Under the pieces are notes generated by a model. The model saw only the letters and a program-made list of their open reading frames with translations. It was not told the DNA's origin and ran no database searches. 19,706 nucleotides of DNA. It comes from JAUVXE01 sp964349355. GTDB lineage: Bacteria > Actinomycetota > Coriobacteriia > Anaerosomatales > SLCP01. Shown here in pieces: positions 7,747 to 13,868 of the stretch (positions within the stretch are counted from its first letter, which is position 1; every line of letters starts with the position of its first letter). A program made the translations under genes and the position numbers. The DNA lies in NCBI GenBank assembly GCA_964349355.1, contig CAYGFZ010000039.1:1-19706 (forward strand). The letters are read 5' to 3'.

Positions 7747-7770
7747 GATTTGTTGCCCGACTTGTTGCCC
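7747..7770 (+). repeat. Arm-only att-like unit, copy D
   Basis: Tandem 12-mers GATTTGTTGCCC (7747-7758) and GACTTGTTGCCC (7759-7770) are followed by AA, as in copies B and C. The variable dinucleotide is TT in both members. No inverted-repeat region or tRNA-like core follows; the AbiEi promoter starts within about 25 bp, so this boundary is incomplete or the rest was replaced. Confidence 0.65.
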
Positions 7771-7792
7771 AAACGGAGTTGGCATAAAAACG

Positions 7793-7816
7793 ACCACAGT
7801 TGTCAGTAACTGTGGT
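7793..7816. promoter_or_regulatory. Inverted-repeat operator of the second abiEi gene
   Basis: ACCACAGTT at 7793-7801 and its exact complement AACTGTGGT at 7808-7816 are separated by 6 bp. The right arm overlaps the extended -10 element. AbiEi proteins repress their own promoters by binding inverted repeats, so this is a natural autoregulatory site, although binding is inferred. Confidence 0.65.
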
Positions 7817-7821
7817 AACGT
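7813..7821 (+). promoter_or_regulatory. Extended -10 promoter element of the second abiEi gene
   Basis: TGGTAACGT fits TGnTAnnnT. The expected transcription start is at or next to the ATG at 7829, and no Shine-Dalgarno sequence is present, so the mRNA may be leaderless. Confidence 0.4.
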
Positions 7822-7828
7822 ATATGCC

Positions 7829-8443
7829 ATGAGGACCCCTTCGGACATGGAGCTCGCACGCGCGACGGCCGCATTCGAACGTGCGGGTGGGGTGCTCGGC
7901 ACCTCCGAAGCGCTTTCCTCGGGCATCGAGGAGCGCACGCTGTACTGGATGCGTGACACTGGGCTCGTCGAATCTCTGTCCCGGGGCGTCTACCATCTCT
8001 CCGCGTTGCCGCTGCCCGCATACCCCAGTGTGGCCGCAGTCCTGAGGCGCGTCCCCCGCGCCGTCCTCTGTCTGGTGAGCGCGCTCGAGTACCACGGCAT
8101 CGGGACGCAGATCCCGGCGGCGGTGCAGATCGCGCTGCCGACAGGCGTCAAGGCGCCGAGGATTGCCTACCCGCGCATCGAGCGGTTTTCGATGAGCGCT
8201 GAGGCTATAGCGGCCGGCGTCGAAGAGCACGATATGAACGGAACACCTATCCGCGTGTTCGATCTGGCCAAGACAGTCGCAGACTGCTTCAAGTACCGCA
8301 ACCGCATCGGACAGGACGTAGCCATCGAAGCACTGCAGGAGACGATGCGCTCTCGCCGAGGGACGCCCGCGCAGCTGATGCGCTACGCCAAGGTCGACCG
8401 GGTGGAGCAGGTCATGCGCCCCTACCTCCAGGCACTGATGTGA
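7829..8443 (+). CDS. AbiEi-family antitoxin domain protein (second, different subtype)
   Basis: The 204-residue protein has a short winged-helix N-terminus (TLYWMRDTGLVESLSRGVYH, about residues 37-56). It is followed by the AbiEi core with LCLVSALEYHGIGTQIP, VQIALPTGVKAPRI, and RVFDLAKTVADCFKYRNRIG. This is the shorter AbiEi_4-like form and is only distantly similar to the 269-residue antitoxin at 323-1132, so it is not a local duplicate. Its stop overlaps the GTG of the following AbiEii remnant by 4 nt, the same coupling seen in cassette 1. The reading frame is intact while the toxin is broken, leaving a solitary antitoxin/repressor. It may still repress its own promoter through the inverted repeat at 7793-7816 or cross-neutralise a related toxin; both are inference. 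Confidence 0.88.
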   Translation: MRTPSDMELARATAAFERAGGVLGTSEALSSGIEERTLYWMRDTGLVESLSRGVYHLSALPLPAYPSVAAVLRRVPRAVLCLVSALEYHGIGTQIPAAVQIALPTGVKAPRIAYPRIERFSMSAEAIAAGVEEHDMNGTPIRVFDLAKTVADCFKYRNRIGQDVAIEALQETMRSRRGTPAQLMRYAKVDRVEQVMRPYLQALM

Positions 8444-8815
8444 GCACCGCGACTTCGATTGAGATACGCCGCCGACTGAAGGCACGAGCAGCCGAGCTCG
8501 GCTTGGACTTTCAGCAGGCGGTGCTCTACTACGCGATGGAGCGGCTCCTCTTCCGACTGTCGCAGACGCAGTGGTAGGATCGACTCGCGCTCAAGGGCGC
8601 CGTCATGCTACGCGTGTGGGATGCAGCGGTCGCGCGTCCGACTCGCGGTGCCGCTCGACGACGGTCTCGTGTTCGAATCCGCGATCCACGCTGAGCCCAT
8701 CACGGTCGAGGACAGATACCCCGTCCTGCTGTACGACGAGGCCCCGAGATCCTCGCCTATCAACCGGGCCACCGCCATTGCCGTGGAGTTCCTGAAGCCC
8801 CCGCAACTCTCGTGA
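8440..8815 (+). pseudogene. Decayed AbiEii nucleotidyltransferase toxin
   Basis: Translation from the GTG at 8440 gives a recognisable AbiEii N-terminus (IRRRLKARAAELGLDFQQAV) but meets a TAG at 8575-8577. Beyond the stop the same frame continues with RLALKGAVMLRVWDAAVARP, the family's first catalytic block, to about 8646. Homology then jumps to the +1 frame (DDGLVFESAIHAEPITVEDR, about 8655-8715). The catalytic DxD segment between the blocks is missing, and further frame loss follows near LLYDEAPR. The remnant is less than half the usual ~270-300 residues. A nonsense mutation, a deletion and at least one frameshift are therefore needed to explain it. The toxin cannot be active; the upstream antitoxin is intact. 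Confidence 0.82.
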
Positions 8816-8821
8816 GGACCC

Positions 8822-9142
8822 CTACTCGCCCTTGTAGGTGTAGACCTTCCCTTTGTACCGGACCGCGGTGACCTCTTCGCCGTTATCGAGAGTCACTGTT
8901 GCGTGATCGAGCTCGTTGTCTTTCGCATCCGTGATGCCGTGGCTGTTGAGGATCATGAGATCCATCATCACTTGCGCTTCGTGGGGCGAGGAGTTGACGT
9001 TCAGTGACTTCACCGCCATGCCTTCACTCTCGAAGTGCTCTCGGATCTGTGTCGAGGGGTCCGGACCCGAACAGCCGGCAGCGATGGCGAGAAAAGCGAC
9101 AGCGAGCGTGAGTGCAACAGCGATCCGAGTGGTCCGTGACAT
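8822..9142 (-). CDS. Small secreted lipoprotein of unknown function
   Basis: The 106-residue product starts at the ATG 9140-9142, which is preceded by AGGAGG about 8 nt upstream. The open frame continues to 9340, but that extension lacks a start signal and reads like non-coding sequence. Residues 7-23 form a hydrophobic signal peptide ending in IAAGC, so Cys24 is the likely lipidated residue. The mature part is short and acidic, with EGMAVKSLNVNSSPHEAQVM and a closing RYKGKVYTYKGE. I do not recognise a named family. It should be anchored on the outer face of the cytoplasmic membrane. It is convergent with the AbiEii remnant and marks the return from accessory to chromosomal DNA. Confidence 0.8.
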   Translation of the reverse strand: MSRTTRIAVALTLAVAFLAIAAGCSGPDPSTQIREHFESEGMAVKSLNVNSSPHEAQVMMDLMILNSHGITDAKDNELDHATVTLDNGEEVTAVRYKGKVYTYKGE

Positions 9143-9295
9143 ACCCGTACCTCCTGAAACAGATGGCGTCACGTCACAGCGCGTGGCGCGGTGGGCGAAT
9201 CCCGAATCGATTCTACTCCCATCCCGCGTCTGCCGGGAGGGGAGTGGCGGAACCCGTGACCGCCTCGGTTTCACGTGCTCACGCTCATCTACCGG

Positions 9296-9325
9296 TGGGC
9301 ATCCTGGCGCGAGTCCTGCTAGACT
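9296..9325 (+). promoter_or_regulatory. Candidate promoter of the tRNA-Glu/tRNA-Val pair
   Basis: TGGGCA (9296-9301) and TAGACT (9320-9325) are 18 bp apart, with the tRNA starting 8 nt after the -10 box. Confidence 0.5.
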
Positions 9326-9332
9326 TCTGAAC

Positions 9333-9409
9333 GCCCCCATCGTCTAGCGGCCAAGGATGCTGTCCTTCTCGGGACGGAGACGGAGATTCGAATTCTCCTG
9401 GGGGCACCA
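9333..9409 (+). tRNA. tRNA-Glu-like gene with abnormal anticodon loop
   Basis: A 7-bp acceptor stem (GCCCCCA with TGGGGGC), a Glu-type D arm (GTCTAGCGGCC), a T arm (GGAGA TTCGAAT TCTCC) and an encoded CCA are all good. The gene has 77 rather than 76 nt. Pairing CTGTC with GACGG leaves an 8-nt loop, CTTCTCGG; alternatively a 6-bp stem leaves 6 nt. If one T is treated as extra, the anticodon reads CTC (Glu), but with G instead of the nearly universal A at position 37. The body is clearly tRNA-Glu; decoding ability is doubtful. Confidence 0.8.
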
Positions 9410-9414
9410 CATAC

Positions 9415-9489
9415 GGGCGATTAACTCAGCGGGAGAGTGCTTCCTTTACACGGAAGAGGTCGGGGGTTCAAATCCCTCATCGCCCACCA
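9415..9489 (+). tRNA. tRNA-Val (anticodon TAC)
   Basis: The acceptor GGGCGAT pairs with ATCGCCC. The anticodon stem CTTCC/GGAAG closes the loop TTTACAC with anticodon TAC, the T arm is GGGGG TTCAAAT CCCTC, and CCA is encoded. It lies 5 nt after the tRNA-Glu-like gene, probably on the same transcript. Confidence 0.95.
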
Positions 9490-9496
9490 GCAGCCC

Positions 9497-9528
9497 GGAA
9501 CCGGTCTCACACGAGGCCGGTTCCTTCT
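9497..9528 (+). terminator. Hairpin terminator after tRNA-Val
   Basis: GGAACCGG (9497-9504) and CCGGTTCC (9517-9524) form a perfect 8-bp stem followed by TTCT. It also overlaps the 3' end of the converging histidine kinase gene, so it may serve both directions. The T tract is short. Confidence 0.6.
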
Positions 9529-10382
9529 GTGGCCGGGAGAGCGTCTTCAGGGTGGTCGATCGGCAATGTCAGTCGGAACTCGGACCCCTCGCCCAGGCGA
9601 CTTGTCACGTCTATCGCTCCGCCCATCATCGCCGCGAACTCCCTTGAGATCGTGAGCCCAAGCCCCGTGCCCTTCGGCTTGGCATTCTGAACCGAATCCA
9701 ACTGGGCGAACGGCTCGAAGATGTCCTCGATGCGGTTGTCGGGGATGCCCGGTCCGGTGTCGATCACGCGAACCTCCAAGTGCTGTTCACTTCCTACGTG
9801 AAGCGAGATGATCACGTGTCCCTCGTCGGTGAACTTGACGGCGTTTCCAGCCAGGTTCAAGACGATCTGCTTCACCTTCGCGCAGTCGGTTCTGATGTGC
9901 AGCTTCTCCTCCGGCGAATCGAGTCGAAGATCCACTCGCTTCTCGGCCGCAAGCGGTTTGAGCATCTCGGTAACGTCTTCGAGCACCTCCACGAGATCGA
10001 ACTCTTGCACGTTCAGAGTCATCTCGCCAGCCTCCACCTTGGCCAAGTCGAGGATCTCGTCGACGAGTTCGAGGAGGTGCTTCCCTGAGCGATTGATCAT
10101 GGCGACCTGGGTGGTCTGTTCCTCAGTTAGCGGACCGGCGAGTCCCTGACCGAGGATGCCCGAGAACCCGATGATCGAGTTCAGAGGGGTACGCAACTCA
10201 TGGCTCATGTTCGCAAGAAAGGCGCTCTTGACGTGCGTGGCCTCCTCTAGCCGCATGTTCACCTGCTCAAGATCCTCGACTGCCACCTGCAACTGCAGAT
10301 TGAGCGATCGAAACTGCACGTTCGAGGTGTTGAGACTCGCGTTCGCACGGGCGAGATCCTCTGTTCGTTCGGCTACGAGCAT
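9507..10382 (-). CDS. Sensor histidine kinase, N-terminally truncated
   Basis: From the ATG at 10382 the product has 291 residues. A coiled coil (about 1-50) leads into a HisKA domain with phospho-acceptor H61 in MSHELRTPLN. The HATPase domain follows with N-box NLAGNAVKF (N180), G1 DTGPGIP (208-214), F box IFEPF and G2 GTGLGL (238-243). All catalytic boxes are intact. The frame stays open for another 83 codons upstream and there encodes a PAC-like segment, but no ATG, GTG or TTG occurs before a TAA at 10632-10634. The ancestral protein was therefore a PAS-kinase that has lost its front. No Shine-Dalgarno sequence is evident at the ATG, no transmembrane segment is present, and no response regulator is adjacent. 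It may be a soluble remnant or a pseudogene. Confidence 0.82.
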   Translation of the reverse strand: MLVAERTEDLARANASLNTSNVQFRSLNLQLQVAVEDLEQVNMRLEEATHVKSAFLANMSHELRTPLNSIIGFSGILGQGLAGPLTEEQTTQVAMINRSGKHLLELVDEILDLAKVEAGEMTLNVQEFDLVEVLEDVTEMLKPLAAEKRVDLRLDSPEEKLHIRTDCAKVKQIVLNLAGNAVKFTDEGHVIISLHVGSEQHLEVRVIDTGPGIPDNRIEDIFEPFAQLDSVQNAKPKGTGLGLTISREFAAMMGGAIDVTSRLGEGSEFRLTLPIDHPEDALPATEGTGLV

Positions 10383-10631
10383 CTCAAGCCGGTCGCGGTG
10401 CCGTTCGAGTTCCGCCTCGACAGCCTTGCGTTCGGTGATGTCGATCAGGACGCCTTGGGTCCGGAGGAGCTCTCCGGTAGACGAGCGGATCGCCCAGGTC
10501 CGCTCAGTGACCCACCGCTCTTCTCGGGTATCGGCTGTATGGATGCAGAGACAACTCGGGCATCCTTCCAGGGCGACGTTGGTGAGCGTATCGGTATCAT
10601 CCAGTGGAGACTGAAGTGCCGGTGCATCGGA
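10383..10631 (-). pseudogene. Open PAS/PAC remnant upstream of the kinase start
   Basis: This is in frame with the kinase and ends at the TAA at 10632-10634. It encodes WAIRSSTGELLRTQG followed by VLIDITERKAVEAELERH, the typical PAC end of a PAS domain joined to a coiled coil. The first half of a PAS domain is absent and no start codon exists in this stretch. Confidence 0.65.
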
Positions 10632-10842
10632 TTATCAACCATCAAGGATTGTACGCGACGTCACGCCGCACTGCCGTGTTCGCGACCCGTTGCCCAATCT
10701 TCGATGCAGGCGATGGCCTGCACAGGCTCTATCGAGGTTAAGCGGGCGGAAGACCAAGGAGGTTGTCCTACGTTCGGCTTCCGCAGTGATGAGATAGAGT
10801 TCGGCGCACCACTCCGTCCCCGCGGAACTCGATCGGGTGTTT

Positions 10843-10851
10843 TGGTACACT
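10843..10851 (+). promoter_or_regulatory. Candidate extended -10 element of uppP
   Basis: TGGTACACT fits TGnTAnnnT about 65 nt before the uppP ATG. No strong -35 hexamer is seen. Confidence 0.35.
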
Positions 10852-10916
10852 CGCTCGCGTTGCAGATTCTGCCCAAGGTGCGCCGAAAGACGATCGAGCA
10901 CGAGAAGGGGTTTCTG

Positions 10917-11720
10917 ATGACCGAGTTCTGGCGAGCAGTCCTCCTGGGCGCGGTCCAGGGAGTGACCGAGTTCATCCCCATATCGTCCTCCGGGCACCTC
11001 ATGTTGATCCACAAAGGACTCGGCTGGAGCGAGTTCGGCCTGGCATACGACGTGGTCCTACATCTTGCCTCGCTCCTGGCGGTCACGATCTATTTCCGCT
11101 CCGACATCTCCCGGATGGCGATCGCGCTCGTGTCAAAGAACCCCGATCTGGATGCCGAGAGAAGGCTCGGGTGGCTTGTGATGGCTGCGACCGCCGTCAC
11201 AGCGGTCATGGCGCTGGCCTTCAGCGACCTCATCGAGCGTGCGTTCTCCAACATCGCCTGGATAGGCGGCTTCTTCCTACTCACCGCGGCAGCGCTCGTG
11301 TCGTCCGAACTGCTCGGCGGCAAACGGCTGCACGAGATCTCGGGCCTGCCACTGGGTAAGGCGCTTCTCGTTGGCCTCGCGCAGGCCGTCGCGCTCTTTC
11401 CGGGTGTATCGCGTGCTGGCGCGACGATGGCAGCCGGGATGGCAGTCGGTCTCGATCGCGAGCAGTCCGCTCGCTTCTCCTTCCTGATGTCTGTTCCGAT
11501 CATCTTGCTCGCTGGCGTGAAGACGGGTTTGGATGCGGTGGCCGACCCGCAGCCCTTCATCGGCCTGTGGGCCGCGTTCGCGGGAGGCGTGGTGGCGTTC
11601 GTAGCGGCGTACGCCTCCATCGGAGTCCTCCTTGCATTCCTGAAGCGGCATTCCCTCTACCTTTTCGCGGGCTACACTGCTCTTCTCGGCGCGGGGACAC
11701 TGATCTGGCAACTGTCGTAG
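10917..11720 (+). CDS. uppP: Undecaprenyl-diphosphate phosphatase
   Basis: The 267-residue polytopic membrane protein dephosphorylates undecaprenyl diphosphate at the cytoplasmic membrane, recycling the lipid carrier for peptidoglycan and other envelope polymers; extra copies give bacitracin resistance. Both signature motifs are present: GVTEFIPISSSGHL (E18, S23-S25, H27) and FPGVSRAGAT (R166). The family more often has EFLP(V/I)SSS and SRSG, so the S-to-A change in SRAG is a mild variant. Several hydrophobic segments fit the usual 7-8 helices, and the length matches the family. The start is the ATG at 10917, with AAGGGG 6 nt upstream; the frame is open much further back but that part overlaps the kinase remnant and is not coding-like. 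It is monocistronic by spacing. Confidence 0.94.
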   Translation: MTEFWRAVLLGAVQGVTEFIPISSSGHLMLIHKGLGWSEFGLAYDVVLHLASLLAVTIYFRSDISRMAIALVSKNPDLDAERRLGWLVMAATAVTAVMALAFSDLIERAFSNIAWIGGFFLLTAAALVSSELLGGKRLHEISGLPLGKALLVGLAQAVALFPGVSRAGATMAAGMAVGLDREQSARFSFLMSVPIILLAGVKTGLDAVADPQPFIGLWAAFAGGVVAFVAAYASIGVLLAFLKRHSLYLFAGYTALLGAGTLIWQLS

Positions 11721-11932
11721 GGACGATCAGGCCAGTTCTTTGACCTACCGAGGATGCATGGGTACGATGACGGGCTCGCGACCGACGTGGTCTACCGGGC
11801 GTTGTACTGTCGCCCGTGCTCAATGTCGCTCTACCGGGGGAGGTGAGGATCGATGGAGGCATCGAGAGGCAAACCGCACGAACGTATACGTGACCACACT
11901 GCCCTGTTCACTAGACCCGAGGAGGATCTCAT
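11721..11932 (+). other. Leader/intergenic region before mgtE
   Basis: A 212-bp gap holds a possible hairpin GGGCG...CGCCC near 11800, which may end uppP transcription, and a purine-rich GGTGAGGATCG stretch near 11840. The opening GGTGAGG is reminiscent of an M-box magnesium riboswitch, but the remaining conserved blocks cannot be aligned by eye, so no riboswitch is called. AGGAGG sits about 7 nt before the mgtE ATG. Confidence 0.35.
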
Positions 11933-13279
11933 ATGCCAAACCTCATCGATCTCACCCGACATGACCGTCTGAACGAGTTGTCTGACTGGCTCGAGGAGAC
12001 CGGCACGCTCGACATCGCCGAGGAGCTGACGCGACTCGACCCCGCTCATCGCGCGATCACCTTCCGACTGCTTGCCAAGGACCGCGCCCTGGCTGTGTTT
12101 GAGGCTCTTGACCCCGTACAGCAGCAGGAGTTGCTCATCGGACTGCGCGCCGAGGAGGTCAGAGGGCTGATCGAGGGGCTTGAGGCCGACGATCGCGTTC
12201 GCCTGCTCGATGAGGTGCCGGCAAAGGTCGCCAAGCAGCTGCAATCCGGGCTCTCTCCCCAGGAACGGCGGGCGACAGCTACGCTTCTCGGCTATCCGCC
12301 CGAGTCCGCCGGGCGCGTCATGATCCCGGAGTTTGTGAACGTGCGCGCCACGATGAGCGCGTCCGACGCGCTTGCGAAGGTGCGCCGCACCGGGGGCAGC
12401 GCCGAGAACCTCCGTATACTCACCGTCACTGACGATGCGCGCCGCCTTGTCGGGACCGTAGACCTCACGACCCTTGTCACGGCGGATCCTGCGACACGGA
12501 TTGCGGATATTGTCGAGCCGGAGACCTACTCGGTCCATGCCAACGAGGACCAGGAGGTCGCCGCCCGTCTCATGCAGGAGGCTGACCTTATCGCACTTCC
12601 CGTCGTCGACCGGGAGGACCGTCTAGTTGGGATCATAACCTTCGATGACGCGATGGCTATCCTCGAGGCAGAGGAGACCGAGGACATCTCTCGTATCGGT
12701 GGCGCCGAGCCTCTCGAGCGAGCCTATATGTCCGCGTCGGTGCTGTTTCTTGCTCGCAAGCGGGCGGTGTGGCTGCTCGTCTTGATCGTTGCAGCAGCAT
12801 TCACCGTAAACGTCCTTCAGTTCTTCGAAGAGATCCTCGAAGAGTTGGTGACGCTGGCGCTTTTCATACCGCTCCTCATCGACACAGGTGGCAACTCCGG
12901 CTCGCAGGCGTCGACCGTCGTCATCAGGGCGATGGCGGTCGGTGAGGTCCGCTTCAGCGACCTGCCGAATATCATCTGGCGCGAGGTCCGCGTGGGTATG
13001 CTACTTGGGGCGATGCTTGCGGTCGCCGGATTCCCTATCGTCGGGCTGATCTTCGGCTGGGACTTCGCAGCGGTCATCTCCTTGACACTTGTCGTGATCT
13101 GCACCTGGGCATCGTTCGCTGGCGGTATGCTGCCGGTGCTCGCCAAGCGCATCGGCATCGACCCAGCCGTCGTGTCTGCGCCGCTCATCACCACACTGGT
13201 TGACGCGACCGGCCTCATCATCTACTTCATGATCGCTCGCGTGGTGTTCGCGGAACAGATCGCGGGTGTTGTCCGGTAG
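11933..13279 (+). CDS. mgtE: Magnesium transporter MgtE
   Basis: The 448-residue Mg2+ channel has the standard architecture. An N-terminal MgtE_N superhelical domain spans about residues 5-125. Two CBS domains follow (about 128-190 and 193-250, with ESAGRVMIPEFVNVRATMSA and LIALPVVDREDRLVGIITFD), then a connecting helix and five membrane segments from about residue 275. The pore signature PLLIDTGGNSGSQASTVVIR (313-332) and DPAVVSAPLITTLVDATGLI are intact. In studied homologues, cytosolic Mg2+ bound to the N and CBS domains closes the pore. ATG at 11933 is preceded by AGGAGG. Transcribed alone, after uppP. Confidence 0.95.
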   Translation: MPNLIDLTRHDRLNELSDWLEETGTLDIAEELTRLDPAHRAITFRLLAKDRALAVFEALDPVQQQELLIGLRAEEVRGLIEGLEADDRVRLLDEVPAKVAKQLQSGLSPQERRATATLLGYPPESAGRVMIPEFVNVRATMSASDALAKVRRTGGSAENLRILTVTDDARRLVGTVDLTTLVTADPATRIADIVEPETYSVHANEDQEVAARLMQEADLIALPVVDREDRLVGIITFDDAMAILEAEETEDISRIGGAEPLERAYMSASVLFLARKRAVWLLVLIVAAAFTVNVLQFFEEILEELVTLALFIPLLIDTGGNSGSQASTVVIRAMAVGEVRFSDLPNIIWREVRVGMLLGAMLAVAGFPIVGLIFGWDFAAVISLTLVVICTWASFAGGMLPVLAKRIGIDPAVVSAPLITTLVDATGLIIYFMIARVVFAEQIAGVVR

Positions 13280-13316
13280 CGACGATGGCCTGCTGATGGC
13301 TGGCATGATGTTCCCA

Positions 13317-13427
13317 TCAGGTGTCTGAGATCGGGAATAGTCGTTTGGGTACCCACTCCAGGTACACCTTCATGCCGAACAGCTCGATCAGCGACTGAAA
13401 GACGACCACCACTACGGCGAGTTGGTA
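13317..13427 (-). pseudogene. Orphan C-terminal fragment of an unidentified membrane protein
   Basis: On the minus strand a frame ends at TGA 13317-13319 and encodes about 36 coding-like residues, including VVVVVFQSLIELFG, MKVYLEWVPK and RLFPISDT. Upstream of about 13428 this frame turns into the reverse of the antiporter gene and loses any protein-like character. It therefore looks like the tail of a gene whose body was deleted. The hydrophobic stretch suggests a last membrane helix plus cytoplasmic tail; the family is not recognised. Confidence 0.4.
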
Positions 13428-13868
13428 GGATGCGTGTCCCTCGGGGCGAGACCTGCCGCTGGCTTCGTCCTGCTATTCAGCGAGGGAGAGTATCTTGTTC
13501 GCAGTGCGGTGACGGTCTCCCGGCACCTCGGGCTCTCACCCCTCCTGATCGGCATGACGGTCGTCGCCTGGTGCACCTCGGCGCCTGAACTCGTTGTCAG
13601 CCTTTGGGCCGCACTCGAAGGTCGTTCGGACATCGCGGTCGGCAATGTCGTGGGCAGCAACATCTTCAACATCCTCGGAATCCTTGGCATCACCGCGCTC
13701 GTGAGACCCGTCGGAGTTGCGGAGCAGATCGCATCGCTTGACGTGTGGGTCATGGTTGGCGCATCGCTGGTGATGGTGCCGATGCTTCTTTGGAGGGGGA
13801 GGATCACTCGGCCTGTCGGCGCGGTCCTACTCCTGGCATATGTTGCATACCTGATAACCCTGTTCTAG
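13422..13868 (+). pseudogene. Half-length calcium/sodium antiporter (CaCA/YrbG family)
   Basis: The 148-residue frame contains one Na_Ca_ex repeat: GEYLVRSAVTVSRHLGLSPL, then the alpha-repeat TVVAWCTSAPELVVSL and GNVVGSNIFNILGILG. It then ends with a terminal-helix-like LLLAYVAYLITLF. Full-length prokaryotic antiporters have two such repeats in about 300-350 residues that face each other to form the ion site. Only one is present, so this is a deletion derivative, most simply repeat 1 joined to the end of repeat 2. The start is unclear (TTG at 13422 or GTG at 13434) without a ribosome site, and the left edge abuts the minus-strand fragment at 13317-13427. A functional homodimer of half-transporters is possible but unsupported. 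The stop overlaps that of the next gene by 3 nt. Confidence 0.65.

Noticed and set aside
1..7770. CRISPR array
   Set aside because: The repeated units are few, kilobases apart and flank genes; there are no short regular repeat-spacer periods and no cas genes.
9143..9340. N-terminal extension of the lipoprotein to 172 residues
   Set aside because: The extension lacks a ribosome site and would bury the signal peptide; AGGAGG precedes the ATG at 9142.
9333..9409. tRNA-Glu as the integration target of the cassette array
   Set aside because: Cores at 1, 4530 and 6391 lie upstream of and in the same orientation as this tRNA, whereas an element inserted at its 3' end would lie downstream; tRNA-Val follows directly at 9415. 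The target must be another tRNA, probably left of the window.
10398..10916. N-terminal extension of UppP
   Set aside because: The upstream 173 codons are antisense to the kinase/PAC remnant, and UppP normally starts at the residue chosen here.
11800..11932. M-box magnesium riboswitch
   Set aside because: Only the GGTGAGG-like start can be matched by eye and the space left is short; not called without a covariance-model search.
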